From Dolichospermum flos-aquae CCAP 1403/13F (lineage in GTDB: Bacteria > Cyanobacteriota > Cyanobacteriia > Cyanobacteriales > Nostocaceae), in contig NZ_CP051206.1 in assembly GCF_012516395.1 (NCBI RefSeq), forward strand, positions 3,082,501 to 3,146,500: a DNA stretch of 64,000 bases. The letters run 5' to 3'. The notes under the pieces were generated by a model that was given only the letters and a program-made list of their open reading frames with translations, was not told the origin of the DNA and did not search any database. The position numbers and the translations under genes were made by a program. Each line of letters starts with the position of its first letter. The first letter of the stretch is position 1. This document shows positions 16,072 through 25,444 of this stretch, piece after piece.

Positions 16072-16299
16072 ATGGATAAATTTAGCTATAATTTAAAAGC
16101 TAGTGAATGTATGTCATTAAGTATACATACAAAAGATCGGATTTTCTATTTAGATCATTTAGGGAAAAGTTTAGATCTCAGAATTCAGCGATTAAGACTA
16201 AGGATGAAGAATACTAATCAAAAAAGCGATAAATTAGCTCCAGATATTCTCGAAAATCTCCCTGTTAAATGTAAAAAAAATGATATTTTGAATTCTTAA
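16072..16299 (+). CDS. Small hypothetical protein
   Basis: A 75-codon frame starts at ATG 16072 and has no convincing ribosome-binding site. The product is basic and mostly helical, with the segment LDLRIQRLRLRMKNTNQ. No family is recognised. It precedes a sucrase/ferredoxin-like gene in the same direction. Codon use does not look unlike real genes, but the evidence is thin and it may be spurious. Confidence 0.3.
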   Translation: MDKFSYNLKASECMSLSIHTKDRIFYLDHLGKSLDLRIQRLRLRMKNTNQKSDKLAPDILENLPVKCKKNDILNS

Positions 16300-16418
16300 C
16301 ATTTTGGGAAAGAGCATTTATTTAACCGGAAAGACTGGGAAAAATCAGAATTTGATAAAGTGTCTACCTAGATGTTTGTTAATAATTGTTCATAAAATAT
16401 ATATTTGAGTAAGTGTCA

Positions 16419-17393
16419 ATGAATAATTTTTTTTGCGCTGATCATTCACGAGAAATACAAGAAGATGTTATTGGTAGTGCTACCAACCACCAAACCTATA
16501 TATTAGTAGAATGTCCTACCCCTTGGGTTTCTGAAGCCTTTAATTCTAAATGGGTTCCAGATAATTTACGGATTTTGGTTGCAGATGTTAAACGTGCTAA
16601 ATTATCAATTCATTTTCTATTAATTGCTAATGATGAAACACACAGGGAAGAACAAACAACTTTATTAATTTATCAGCAAGAAAAGGGATCAAGTAACGGA
16701 TACCGAAAACAAGAATTTAAATTACCAAATATTGAACAAGTAGCAGGAGTAGTCAGGAAATGGTTAACTGGAGTCAGTGTTGATGATGAAATAGCATCCA
16801 ATACCACAAGAGATATATTAGTTTGTACCCATGGTAGCCATGATCAATGTTGTGCAAAATATGGCAATCCTTTTTACTTTCATGCTCAAAATACCATCTT
16901 TGATTTACAGTTAAATCATCTCAGAATTTGGAGATCAAGTCACTTTGGTGGACATAGATTTGCACCCACAGCCATAGATTTTCCCCAAGGCAGATATTAC
17001 GGAGTTCTGGATCAAGATACCTTTAAATCAATTCTTACCCAAACTGGAAATATAGAATGTTTAAATAAAGTTTATCGCGGTTGGGGAATCTTACCAAATC
17101 CTTTGCAAATTTTGGAAAGAGAACTCATGCTGCGTTTAGGTTGGGATTGGTTTAACTATAAAGTCACAGGGAAAATTCTGGAGAAAAGCCTAGATAATCA
17201 GACAATTTTAGGTGAGTTAAGTTTTGAACAACCTTCTGGAACTCTCTATACTTACCAGGCCAAACTTGTAAAAGATGATATAAAAACACAAACCCTCAAA
17301 GGTTCTTGTGATGCTTCAAGAGAGGTAGTATGTGTGAAATATGCTGTATCTAATCTTTGGCTTGTAGCTAAAAAAGTAGCAACTTATAGCTAA
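16419..17393 (+). CDS. Sucrase/ferredoxin-like protein (thioredoxin-fold [2Fe-2S] type)
   Basis: The protein of about 324 residues belongs to the family annotated 'sucrase ferredoxin-like' (Pfam PF06999). It has a CxH...CC cluster: VCTHGSHDQCCAKYG at about 131-145, followed by RSSHFGGHRFAPTAIDFPQG, the family signature. These Cys/His residues probably bind a [2Fe-2S] cluster in a thioredoxin-like fold. The family name is historical and sucrase activity is doubtful. It has no signal peptide, so it is cytosolic. ATG 16419 is chosen over GTG 16413, six bases earlier. The gene is monocistronic and followed by a 72-bp repeat. The physiological role is unknown. Confidence 0.82.
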   Translation: MNNFFCADHSREIQEDVIGSATNHQTYILVECPTPWVSEAFNSKWVPDNLRILVADVKRAKLSIHFLLIANDETHREEQTTLLIYQQEKGSSNGYRKQEFKLPNIEQVAGVVRKWLTGVSVDDEIASNTTRDILVCTHGSHDQCCAKYGNPFYFHAQNTIFDLQLNHLRIWRSSHFGGHRFAPTAIDFPQGRYYGVLDQDTFKSILTQTGNIECLNKVYRGWGILPNPLQILERELMLRLGWDWFNYKVTGKILEKSLDNQTILGELSFEQPSGTLYTYQAKLVKDDIKTQTLKGSCDASREVVCVKYAVSNLWLVAKKVATYS

Positions 17394-17424
17394 TATATAG
17401 TAAGAGTCAGTGGCCAGTGGTCAG

Positions 17425-17496
17425 TAGGGGCGAAGCATTTGGAAGATAAATTATCGGTCATTGCCAAAAATAGTTCTCCAAATGCTTCGCCCGTAC
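17425..17496. repeat. 72-bp inverted repeat family, copy 1
   Basis: The unit starts TAGGGGCGAAGCATTTGG and ends CCAAATGCTTCGCCCGTAC, so the two ends form an inverted repeat of about 14 bp. The centre contains ATAAATTATCGGTCATTGCC. Six more copies occur in the window. Confidence 0.9.
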
Positions 17497-17621
17497 AGTT
17501 GTTAGTAGTCAAAAAGAAGAGAGAAGAAAGAAGAAAGAAGAAGTTTTAATTGTGTCACCGCAACTTCTCAATACCCAGTGCAAGATATAAGATAAATTCT
17601 ATGGAGTAGAAAAATCAAAAA

Positions 17622-17990
17622 ATGTCTAACAACCGTTCTGGAATCTTTATTGGTGGTTTGATGTTAGGAGCAGCTATTGGCACTTTAGCAGGTTTATTAG
17701 TTGCTCCCCGCACAGGACGGGAAACCCGTAAACTTGTGAAAAAATCTGCCAATGCTATCCCCGAATTAGCAGAAGATATCACGACCAGCGTGCAAATTCA
17801 GGCAGATCGTCTTTCTAATAGCACCCTGCAAAACTGGGATGAAACTGTAGACAGACTGCGGGATGCGATCGCAGTTGGCATAGACGCTACCCAGCGCGAA
17901 AGCCAAAATTTAAACAAAAAAAATACTGTTGATGTCAGCAGCACCACAAACGATACTGATCCTTTGACCGAAAAACTAGAACGTTCATAA
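17622..17990 (+). CDS. YtxH-domain protein
   Basis: The protein has 122 residues. The N-terminal hydrophobic glycine-rich helix (FIGGLMLGAAIGTLAGLLVAP) followed by RTGRETRKLVKKSA is the hallmark of YtxH proteins, small membrane-anchored proteins related to stress or general-stress responses and to GvpP-like proteins. The remainder is amphipathic helix. The downstream DUF948-type gene starts 12 bases after the stop, so the two are an operon; pairing of YtxH with DUF948 proteins is common in bacteria and suggests they act together at the membrane. The specific function is unknown. Confidence 0.85.
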   Translation: MSNNRSGIFIGGLMLGAAIGTLAGLLVAPRTGRETRKLVKKSANAIPELAEDITTSVQIQADRLSNSTLQNWDETVDRLRDAIAVGIDATQRESQNLNKKNTVDVSSTTNDTDPLTEKLERS

Positions 17991-18001
17991 GTGGCATAAC
18001 C

Positions 18002-18394
18002 GTGATTGATCCTTTGTTTTGGCTGGGACTATCCATCCTCCTAGTTGCTGCTAGTCTAACAGCCGTTTTGGTGGCAGCCATACCCGCTTTGCAGGAAGTA
18101 GCCCATGCTGCTCGCAGTGCCGAAAAATTCTTTGATACCCTTTCACGGGAGTTGCCACCCACTCTCAACGCTATCCGCAACACCACCTTAGAAATAACCG
18201 AATTAACCGATGATGTTAGTGAAGGTGTTAAAAGTGCCGGTCAAGTTGTCAAACAATTTGATCAAAGTCTAGATACCGCCAAAAAACAAGCAGAAAATCT
18301 ACAAATTAGCACCCGTAGTGTCTTCGTCGGCTTTAAAGCAGCTTGGACAAGCTTCGCTCGCAAAAAAAAACCAGGAGAAATGCGAAAACGCTGA
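18002..18394 (+). CDS. DUF948-like membrane protein
   Basis: This 130-residue protein has one N-terminal membrane helix (FWLGLSILLVAASLTAVLVA) followed by a long helical region with heptad-like spacing (AARSAEKFFDTLSRELPPTL, SEGVKSAGQVVKQFDQSL), as in DUF948 proteins. The start is GTG 18002, 12 bases after the YtxH gene stop. It probably forms a membrane-tethered coiled coil together with the YtxH protein. The C-terminus is strongly basic (RKKKPGEMRKR). Confidence 0.78.
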   Translation: MIDPLFWLGLSILLVAASLTAVLVAAIPALQEVAHAARSAEKFFDTLSRELPPTLNAIRNTTLEITELTDDVSEGVKSAGQVVKQFDQSLDTAKKQAENLQISTRSVFVGFKAAWTSFARKKKPGEMRKR

Positions 18395-18589
18395 TCATTG
18401 AGAACGGGATTAAGCACTGCCAAAACTGATCAACAGCGAGTAGTCACCAATTCCTAATTTCTCCATCAGATTTTGCTGAGATATCTAATATTAGAGTAAG
18501 GTAAAGAAGTGTAAAGAAGTATCACTTTTACATTAATCTTTGAAAAGCACTTTTTACATTCTCCCCTAGATAATAGTATAAGAACGTTC

Positions 18590-19399
18590 ATGCACCTGTG
18601 TTTTTGGCGACGAATTTTAGTATCAATTGCCGTATTTGGCTTTATTGGCTCAATTTGGGCAATTAATTCTCCATCTGCCCTAGCTTATGAAAATCCCGAT
18701 TTGCTACCCAGCTTTGTCACCCCAGTAGTAGATTTAGCAAAAACTCTCCCTGACCCCCAAGAAGAAAAGCTAGTTAAAGAATTAGAGCAGTTTGAAACTG
18801 ATACTGGTTGGAAATTGCGCGTTTTAACTCAATACGACCGCACTCCAGGGAGAGCAGTAATCAAATATTGGGGTTTAGATGATAAAAGCATTCTCCTAGT
18901 AGCAGATGCTCGTGGTGGTAACATCCTCAGCTTTAGTGTTGGTGATGCCGTTTATGAATTCTTACCCCGCACCTTCTGGATTGAACTACAAACCCGCTTT
19001 GGTAACTTATACTTTGTCCGTGAAGAAGGAGAAGATCAAGCCATTCTCCAGGCTCTAAATTCAGTGAAAGGTTGCTTACTCAAAGGCGGTTGTAACGTCG
19101 TTCCTGGACTCCCTAAAGAACAATGGATACTCACCCTTGTTACCTCTGCTGTTGGGGGGATTATTTGTGGTTTTGCTGCCCAACCGCGCGGTGACAAAAA
19201 GATACTTGGTTGGCAATGGGCGTTAATTTTCTCACCTTTATGGGGGATGTTATTTATTGCCTTCGGTATTGCTCCAGTTATTACCCGGACAAGCGATTGG
19301 TTGCCTGTGGTTCGCAATATTTCCGCTTTTGCCATTGGTGCTTTAGTAGCTTATTTATCCCCCGTGTTTAGTCAGCCTTCCTCTAACGCTGAATCCTGA
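18590..19399 (+). CDS. psb32: TPM-domain thylakoid protein, Psb32-like
   Basis: The protein has 269 residues: a signal/anchor segment (ILVSIAVFGFIGSIWAI, cleavage near ALA-YENPD), a TPM domain at about 40-165 (LPDPQEEKLVKELEQFETDT, WKLRVLTQYDR, SILLVADARGGNILSFSVGD) and three C-terminal hydrophobic segments. This architecture matches cyanobacterial Psb32 (Sll1390 type), which protects photosystem II and helps its repair at the lumenal side of the thylakoid. The name comes from recall of the family; the TPM domain is certain. It is monocistronic as far as can be seen. Confidence 0.8.
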   Translation: MHLCFWRRILVSIAVFGFIGSIWAINSPSALAYENPDLLPSFVTPVVDLAKTLPDPQEEKLVKELEQFETDTGWKLRVLTQYDRTPGRAVIKYWGLDDKSILLVADARGGNILSFSVGDAVYEFLPRTFWIELQTRFGNLYFVREEGEDQAILQALNSVKGCLLKGGCNVVPGLPKEQWILTLVTSAVGGIICGFAAQPRGDKKILGWQWALIFSPLWGMLFIAFGIAPVITRTSDWLPVVRNISAFAIGALVAYLSPVFSQPSSNAES

Positions 19400-19529
19400 A
19401 AAGTTATAGGATACTGACTGGTAACTGGCAACTAGAAATAAATTCTGCCCAATTACTAATTGCCAATTACCAATCAACAAAGACTACGCACGGAAACTGA
19501 TAAGCTAAAAACTAATACATTAAATAACA

Positions 19530-20159
19530 ATGGAATGGCACGTAACTGACGCTCAAAGTTTGGCAATTATTGATACTGAAATTGGTGATCATATTTTTTC
19601 ACCAGCAGAGTATGAAATCGTCCGCCGCGTAGTTTATGCTACAGCAGATTTAGAGTATAAATCCTTAATCCGGTTTTCAGAACAAGCATTACAAGCTGGA
19701 GCAGCCGCCCTAGTAGCACGTACTACCATTGTCGTAGATGCACCAATGGTACAAGCAGCCATAGCCCATGATATTCAAAATACATTTGCTAATCCAGTGT
19801 ATTGCAGTATGGAAGCACTAACACGACCCCAAAAAGAAAAAACCCTTGCTGCTTGGGGGATTGAAACCCTAGCTAGGCGTTATCCAGAGGGAATATTTGT
19901 AGTTGGTCAAGCACAAACAGCATTAACTGCACTGGTTGAATTAATTGCAGCCGAAGAAATTAGACCCGCTTTAGTCATTGCTACCCCCGTAGGTTTTGTC
20001 AATTTAGAACCAGTAAAAGCACGATTACAAGAATCTCTAGTTCCTTACATCACTATTGAAGGTCGCAAGGGTAACGCTGTCGTAGCTGCTGCCATTGTTG
20101 ACGGCTTAGTGGATTTAGCTTGGCAAGCCTATGGACAAGATAGAACTGGAGGGAGATAA
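19530..20159 (+). CDS. cobH: Precorrin-8X methylmutase
   Basis: CobH/CbiC moves a methyl group from C11 to C12 of precorrin-8X to give hydrogenobyrinate (or the cobalt form), a step of corrin ring synthesis for vitamin B12 or pseudo-B12. Length (209 residues) is normal. Visible motifs include RRVVYATADLEYKSLIRFSE, the ALVARTTIVVDAPMVQAAI strand-helix, PVGFVNLEPVKARL and the conserved TIEGRKGNAVVAAAI. No other cob gene and no cobalamin riboswitch is next to it; scattered cob genes are usual in cyanobacteria. Which symbol applies (cobH or cbiC) depends on the timing of cobalt insertion and cannot be told here. Confidence 0.92.
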   Translation: MEWHVTDAQSLAIIDTEIGDHIFSPAEYEIVRRVVYATADLEYKSLIRFSEQALQAGAAALVARTTIVVDAPMVQAAIAHDIQNTFANPVYCSMEALTRPQKEKTLAAWGIETLARRYPEGIFVVGQAQTALTALVELIAAEEIRPALVIATPVGFVNLEPVKARLQESLVPYITIEGRKGNAVVAAAIVDGLVDLAWQAYGQDRTGGR

Positions 20160-20192
20160 CGGAGTAAAGAATAGGAAACAGTCTTCTTGTCA

Positions 20193-20273
20193 GACCTAGG
20201 GATCACAGTCAATAGTGTTTGATTGTGTTCTATCCAACTTACTGCGATTCCTAGGTCGCGCTTCGCTATCCCC
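20193..20273. repeat. Inverted repeat with small dispersed repeat motif
   Basis: GACCTAGGGATCACAGT (20193-20209) is inverted at 20241-20257 with two mismatches. The right arm continues as CGCGCTTCGCTATCCCC. The complement of 20246-20272 recurs at 54081-54132, where it is split by 24 extra bases (see findings). Confidence 0.65.
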
Positions 20274-20292
20274 TACACTGGAACGATACAGC

Positions 20293-23142
20293 CTAACAGG
20301 TCACAACTGCACAGAAGGTTTTCCCTGCAAATGCTGCCAGTGATAGCTCAAAAATCCAATTTTTATCCACTCCTGTGCTACTTTTAGCATTAGGAAGTAA
20401 ACTCAATGTTCCGCCCTCGTTCAGATAAGAACGCAACTTTTCAGTAGCCATTGCTTTAGTAGCACCAGCAGCTAAACCAAAAGCTGTGGGATCTTTAAGA
20501 ATTAATGCCAAAGGATTTTTAGCATTACTATCATCTTCAAGAAAACTCTGAATTGCTGAAGATAAAGCTTCGGTAAATGTGACTTTTCCGCCTAAAGCCA
20601 TTTGTTTGTTAATTAAAGTATGAGTAGCCACAAACTTTAATTGAGGAACTTTTAACTCTTGTTTGATGCCAGCAACGGTATTTTTCCCATAAGCTAAAGT
20701 GGAAACATTGCTTCCTGCGGTATCAAAAAGTTTAGCTTCATCCCCTGCATCATTCCAAATAGCAGTTTTACTACCAAAGGAGAAACCACCTGTTTCAGGA
20801 TGTACTTCATTCGTGTAAATGCGGAAACTCTTACCACCTTCTAAGATAGTTCCTGGTGGGAAGGTTAAAAATTGCTTAGAACTAGCCGCAGAAGTTATTT
20901 TCCACCCAGAGATATTAGCAGGACTATTACCTAAGTTGCTAATCTCTATATATTCATCGGCTTGAGTGCGTTTAACTGCACCTTTATAAACTAATTTGGA
21001 AATAGTTACATTTGTCGTGGCAGTGATGGTAAATTCTTCCGAGTCAGTTACTAAAGGTTCGGGAGTTGGTACAGGCGCGGGAGTTGGTACAGGCGCGGGA
21101 GTCGGTACAGGCGCAGGAGTTGGTACAGGAGTTACATCAACTGGTGACACAGGCGCGGGAGTTGGTTGAGGTGCAGGAGTTGGTACAGGAGTTACATCAA
21201 CTGGTGACACAGGCGCGGGAGTTGGTTGAGGTGCAGGGGTTTTAATAAATTCAGCCGTAGCGATTAGCCCTTGTCCACTACTATGAGTAAGGATAACTTG
21301 ATTAAGTGGCGAATCCGGTTGTAAATCAACAATAGAGTTACCATTATCTTGATAAATGGTTTTTACTCCTGCAAATAGAGGGTGATTTTGATTAACGGGA
21401 CAATTTCCGCTAATTCCATTATATGAACCCCCATATTTTAGACCAAATGCAGCGAGAAAAGTATTCCAATTGTTGGCTTCAGTTTGTGAGCCTCCTTTAC
21501 CTGTACCAGCGCAGAGATAAACTTTGCCACCATTCTTCACATAATCAATTAAGACTTGATTATCAACAGGATCGCCACCGACAAAAACAGCATCATATTG
21601 AGAAAGGGTTGCTAAATCAATGGGGATATTCATTCCTTTAGTCCAAGTATGACCTGCTTTGGTCATTGTTTGCTCTAAAGAAGATTGAGTTAAACCGAAA
21701 TTATTGGAAAGTACATGAAATTTACCTTTTTCATCACCAACAAAGTATTGGGCAACATTAGTCACAAATGTGGCTGTATCAGGGGCTTTTTGGAAACCTT
21801 GATTGCTTAGTGTCCATTCATCTGCATTAACAACAATTTGCCCATTTAAAGGTTTTGGCACTGGTTGGCGCACGGCTGGGTAATATGCAATACCCAAAAC
21901 TGCCCCACTATTGGGTATATGTTCCCAATTGCTGGTTAAGGTTTTTCTTGTATATAGTTGATTGTTCATGCCAATACCTACCAGAGTACCGTCAGGCATA
22001 GCAGTAATCGCCAAAACTGCCCCACTATTAGGTATATGTTCCCAATTACTGGTTAAGTAATTTTTTCTTGTATATAGTTGATTGTTCATGCCAATACCTA
22101 CCAGAGTACCGTCAGGCATAGCAGTAATCGCCAAAACTGCACCACTATTAGGTATATGTTCCCAATTACTGGTTAAGTAATTTTTTCTTGTATATAGTTG
22201 ATTGTTCATGCCAATACCTACCAGAGTACCGTCAGGCATAGCAGTAATCGCCAAAACTGCACCACTATTAGGTATATGTTCCCAATTACTGGTTAAGTAA
22301 TTTTTTCTTGTCCATAGTTGATTATCCATGCCAATACCCACCAGAGTACCATCAGGCATAAAGGTAATCGCCAAAACCGAGCCACTATTGGGTATTTTTT
22401 CCCAATTACTGGTTAAGGTCTTTCTTGTCCATAGTTGATTATCCATGCCAATACCGACGAGATTAGCGTTAGCATTCAGTTTTAAAGGTTTTGGCACTGG
22501 TTGGCGCACGGCTGGGTAATATGCAATACCCAAAACTGCCCCACTATTGGGTATATGTTCCCAATTGCTGGTTAAGGTTTTTCTTGTATATAATTGATTG
22601 TTCATGCCAATACCTACCAGAGTACCGTCAGGCATAGCAGTAATCGCCAAAACTGCACCACTATTGGGTATATGTTCCCAATTACTGGTTAAGTAATTTT
22701 TTCTTGTATATAGTTGATTGTTCATGCCAATACCTACCAGAGTACCGTCAGGCATAGCAGTAATCGCCACAACTGCACCACTATTAGGTATATGTTCCCA
22801 ATTACTGGTTAAGTAATTTTTTCTTGTCCATAGTTGATTATCCATGCCAATACCTACCAGAGTACCGTCAGGCATAGCAGTAATCGCCAAAACTGCACCA
22901 CTATTAGGTATATGTTCCCAATTACTGGTTAAGTAATTTTTTCTTGTCCATAGTTGATTATCCATGCCAATACCCACCAGAGTACCATCAGGCATAAAGG
23001 TAATCGCCAAAACCGAGCCACTATTGGGTATTTTTTCCCAATTACTGGTTAAGGTCTTTCTTGTCCATAGTTGATTATCCATGCCAATACCGACGAGATT
23101 AGCGTTAGCATTCAGTGGATTTTGACTTTGTAAATCACTCAT
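20293..23142 (-). CDS. Tectonin-like repeat protein with lamin-tail domain
   Basis: The protein has 949 residues. Residues about 11-220 and 223-435 are two blocks of five near-identical 40-residue repeats (LVGIGMDNQLWTRKN, SNWEHIPNSGAVLAITAMPD) resembling tectonin/tachylectin-2 beta-propeller blades, a lectin-like fold. Each block ends YYPAVRQPVPKPL. Residues about 436-640 look like an alpha/beta domain (YDAVFVGGDPVDNQVLIDY, GGKVYLCAGTG). A Pro/Ala/Thr linker (PTPAPVPTPAP) precedes a lamin-tail domain at about 705-825 (ADEYIEISNLGNSPANISGW), then a C-terminal region of 120 residues. No signal peptide is visible. It may bind sugars or cell-surface glycans, but this is inference. The gene is alone, and its repeats differ so little in DNA that recent duplication is clear. 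Confidence 0.8.
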   Translation of the reverse strand: MSDLQSQNPLNANANLVGIGMDNQLWTRKTLTSNWEKIPNSGSVLAITFMPDGTLVGIGMDNQLWTRKNYLTSNWEHIPNSGAVLAITAMPDGTLVGIGMDNQLWTRKNYLTSNWEHIPNSGAVVAITAMPDGTLVGIGMNNQLYTRKNYLTSNWEHIPNSGAVLAITAMPDGTLVGIGMNNQLYTRKTLTSNWEHIPNSGAVLGIAYYPAVRQPVPKPLKLNANANLVGIGMDNQLWTRKTLTSNWEKIPNSGSVLAITFMPDGTLVGIGMDNQLWTRKNYLTSNWEHIPNSGAVLAITAMPDGTLVGIGMNNQLYTRKNYLTSNWEHIPNSGAVLAITAMPDGTLVGIGMNNQLYTRKNYLTSNWEHIPNSGAVLAITAMPDGTLVGIGMNNQLYTRKTLTSNWEHIPNSGAVLGIAYYPAVRQPVPKPLNGQIVVNADEWTLSNQGFQKAPDTATFVTNVAQYFVGDEKGKFHVLSNNFGLTQSSLEQTMTKAGHTWTKGMNIPIDLATLSQYDAVFVGGDPVDNQVLIDYVKNGGKVYLCAGTGKGGSQTEANNWNTFLAAFGLKYGGSYNGISGNCPVNQNHPLFAGVKTIYQDNGNSIVDLQPDSPLNQVILTHSSGQGLIATAEFIKTPAPQPTPAPVSPVDVTPVPTPAPQPTPAPVSPVDVTPVPTPAPVPTPAPVPTPAPVPTPEPLVTDSEEFTITATTNVTISKLVYKGAVKRTQADEYIEISNLGNSPANISGWKITSAASSKQFLTFPPGTILEGGKSFRIYTNEVHPETGGFSFGSKTAIWNDAGDEAKLFDTAGSNVSTLAYGKNTVAGIKQELKVPQLKFVATHTLINKQMALGGKVTFTEALSSAIQSFLEDDSNAKNPLALILKDPTAFGLAAGATKAMATEKLRSYLNEGGTLSLLPNAKSSTGVDKNWIFELSLAAFAGKTFCAVVTC

Positions 23143-23200
23143 AATTTAAGGATATTTTGGAGAATTAGTTCATTAAATAGCATAAAACAAGCCAGAAAAG

Positions 23201-23451
23201 AATACCTTAGCCAAATTACGAGGGTGAGATGATAATGCTTTAACCATGAACTCCCGTTTCTCGCTCTTGCTTGGCAAAAACAATCAGCCCTAAAAATTCC
23301 TTAAAGGTTTCCGACAAGGATTTTTTAAATGTATTGACGGTAGGATAAGGGTTTTAGATTCTAAACTACCTTTTCCTCGAAACGCTTATGTATGCTTATT
23401 TTTGCCGTTTTTGCCAAAAATTATCAAGGCTCTTATTTTGGCTAAGGTATT
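23201..23451. repeat. MITE-like element, 251 bp, 15-bp terminal inverted repeats
   Basis: AATACCTTAGCCAAA at 23201-23215 is exactly inverted at 23437-23451. There is no open frame. The ends resemble those of the elements at 10.6 and 41.7 kb (AATACCTTGTCCA). It lies upstream of the tectonin-like gene and may affect its promoter. Confidence 0.65.
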
Positions 23452-23536
23452 GAGAAAAGTCAGAAGTTTCCCGGTGAACTTATCTGACTTTTCCAACTTG
23501 TGCTTATCCCCTGAGATTAAACTCTATTCCCTATCC

Positions 23537-24214
23537 CTATGTCTTCGGTGAACGGCGGCGGGGTTTTCTTTCTTGGTTTGCACGCAAGCGGACACTAACT
23601 TCATTAAAAAAGTCTTTGCGGACATAAGGATAATCGCTTACCCATAGATCACGACTAGGAATATATATATCGCTGAATTCTTCAATTGTGCTTAAATCAG
23701 AACTATTTGACATAACCACCATTTCAGCTATTTGACCACGAGAAATGACTTTGTGGGCGTTGCGTAATGGGGCTTCAAACTCCACACTAAATCCTGTGTC
23801 GTCGCCTATTTCTAAGTTAATCCGCTTTTCGCGGTTTTCGATGATGACTAACTCACCTTTACCGTTAACGGTTTCCTGTTTGCCCATTAACTTATCTGTA
23901 ATCCACCAATCTAGCACTCTTCCCCGGAAAAAGCCACTGTATTTATAACGGCGGCATTTTCCATTGCGGATACTTGCTTGAAATACGGGATACCAAAGCC
24001 AAAAGAACGCACCAAATACTCCAAAAAAGAAGATTAACCCAAATTCCAATCTAAACAAGAATTGCATGAGCAATAGCACAGCTAAGGTAACTACAGAAAT
24101 TAGTATCCGCTGCACAAAATTGCTTAACTTTCCCCAATAGTATTTATATTGTGGTCCAGAGGCAACCAGGGGAATGATTTGTTCAAATTTTTGGCGAGTT
24201 AGGGGAACGAGCAT
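23537..24214 (-). CDS. Conserved cyanobacterial membrane protein
   Basis: This protein of 225 residues begins MLVPLTRQKFEQIIPLVAS, a start I recognise from conserved cyanobacterial proteins sometimes labelled 'phosphate ABC transporter permease' without good reason. Two adjacent membrane segments (RILISVVTLAVLLLMQFLF and LIFFFGVFGAFFWLWYPVF, about 36-80) are followed by a soluble domain with many beta strands (GKGELVIIENREKRINLEIG). It ends in a basic tail (KPRRRSP). ATG 24214 is preferred over the longer frame because the family begins at MLVPLT. Function unknown. It lies upstream of dapB's opposite end with a heptamer repeat between. Confidence 0.7.
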   Translation of the reverse strand: MLVPLTRQKFEQIIPLVASGPQYKYYWGKLSNFVQRILISVVTLAVLLLMQFLFRLEFGLIFFFGVFGAFFWLWYPVFQASIRNGKCRRYKYSGFFRGRVLDWWITDKLMGKQETVNGKGELVIIENREKRINLEIGDDTGFSVEFEAPLRNAHKVISRGQIAEMVVMSNSSDLSTIEEFSDIYIPSRDLWVSDYPYVRKDFFNEVSVRLRANQERKPRRRSPKT

Positions 24215-24360
24215 ATTTTTGGCTTTTGGCTTGGAGATGGAAAAATCGCAATTTTCAAGGTAAGGATTCAGAATAGAGAATATGGAAGTCAAGATAATAA
24301 TGGCTTTTGGAGTCAACTTTGATGAGGTTGAGAAAATTTCACTTCTCTCTATATTTATTA

Positions 24361-24393
24361 TTATTCTGACTCCTGACTCCTGACTCCTGACTC
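24361..24393. repeat. Heptamer tandem repeat CTGACTC
   Basis: Four tandem units of CTGACTC(CTGACTC), a short tandem repeat between the membrane-protein gene and dapB. Confidence 0.75.
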
Positions 24394-24400
24394 CTTGCTT

Positions 24401-25237
24401 TTAAAGTATTTTTTCTAATCCATATACTAATGACTTTAGCTGATTAACTTTGCGGATGGCTAATATTACTCCTGGCATATAACAGGCGCGATCGCTGGTA
24501 TCATGACGTAAGGTGTAAATTTGCCCTGCTGCGCCGAAAATCACTTCTTGGTGGGCAATGAGTCCCGGTAAGCGGATACTATGAATTCTAATCCCTTCAT
24601 CTGCTAAACTGCCTCTAGCTCCGGCTATTTTCTCCGTTTCTTCCACAATAGCAGTGTTAAAGGTTTTACCCATTTCACCTAATAGTTGAGCGGTTTGAAT
24701 GGCTGTACCGCTAGGAGCATCCGCTTTTTGGTTATGATGGAGTTCGATAATTTCTACATGATCAAAATACTGGGAAGCTCTGACAGCGGCTTCTTGGAGG
24801 AGTACCATACCAATGGAAAAGTTAGGAATAATCAAACAACCGGTACTGGCTTTTTCCGCAAAATCAGCTAATTCTTCCAGTTGTGCGGGACTTAAACCTG
24901 TAGTTCCCACAACCGGACGAATTCCATAGGCGATCGCACTGCGAATATTATTATAAACTGCATCAGGATGGGTAAAATCAACTAATACCCCCGGTTGCAT
25001 CTGTCTTTCTCCGGCCACATACCCTAACATTGGCTCTAATTGATTGGTAATTGGTACTTCCAGGGGTTCACTTAAACCCGCTAGTTCCCCCGCGTCTTTA
25101 CCTTGATGTTCGGGAGTTGTGTCAATTGCACCCATTAAAATCAAATCAGACGCTTGGGCTACTGCTTTAATTACTTCACGTCCCATTTTACCAGCAGCAC
25201 CGTTAATGATAACGGGAATAGAACCTTGATTGCTCAT
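24401..25237 (-). CDS. dapB: 4-hydroxy-tetrahydrodipicolinate reductase
   Basis: DapB reduces the dihydrodipicolinate precursor with NAD(P)H in the diaminopimelate/lysine pathway, which also supplies peptidoglycan precursors. The 278-residue length fits. Seen are the nucleotide-binding motif [16 protein letters not shown] at the N-terminus, [23 protein letters not shown], and the catalytic/substrate motif [15 protein letters not shown]. The C-terminal domain retains [12 protein letters not shown]. The protein is cytosolic. The gene is followed by a short CTGACTC tandem repeat and lies alone. Confidence 0.95.
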   Translation of the reverse strand: MSNQGSIPVIINGAAGKMGREVIKAVAQASDLILMGAIDTTPEHQGKDAGELAGLSEPLEVPITNQLEPMLGYVAGERQMQPGVLVDFTHPDAVYNNIRSAIAYGIRPVVGTTGLSPAQLEELADFAEKASTGCLIIPNFSIGMVLLQEAAVRASQYFDHVEIIELHHNQKADAPSGTAIQTAQLLGEMGKTFNTAIVEETEKIAGARGSLADEGIRIHSIRLPGLIAHQEVIFGAAGQIYTLRHDTSDRACYMPGVILAIRKVNQLKSLVYGLEKIL

Positions 25238-25444
25238 AGATTTAACAATTATTTTTAATTCAACAGAGAAATTGTCTCACAAATGCAAGTTTTATAAAAT
25301 TGATTTGTTTTCGACTACGCAACCATCAATAGTAATTGATCTTGTCAAAAAAGTTAAGTAACAATATAATTATATTATTATAGATATGATTAAAATTATA
25401 GAAGCATTGCATTTCTTATCATAGGAACACTTGTATTATTTTAT

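Noticed and set aside
16325-16341. GAAAGACTGGGAA shared with the left flank of the first tnpB element (2662-2674)
   Set aside because: Only 13 bases match, with no other end feature nearby, so it may be chance and not an IS605 empty site.
18590-19399. Phosphatase role for the TPM-domain protein
   Set aside because: The domain was once called a phosphatase, but the layout with thylakoid targeting fits Psb32 better and no phosphatase motif stands out.
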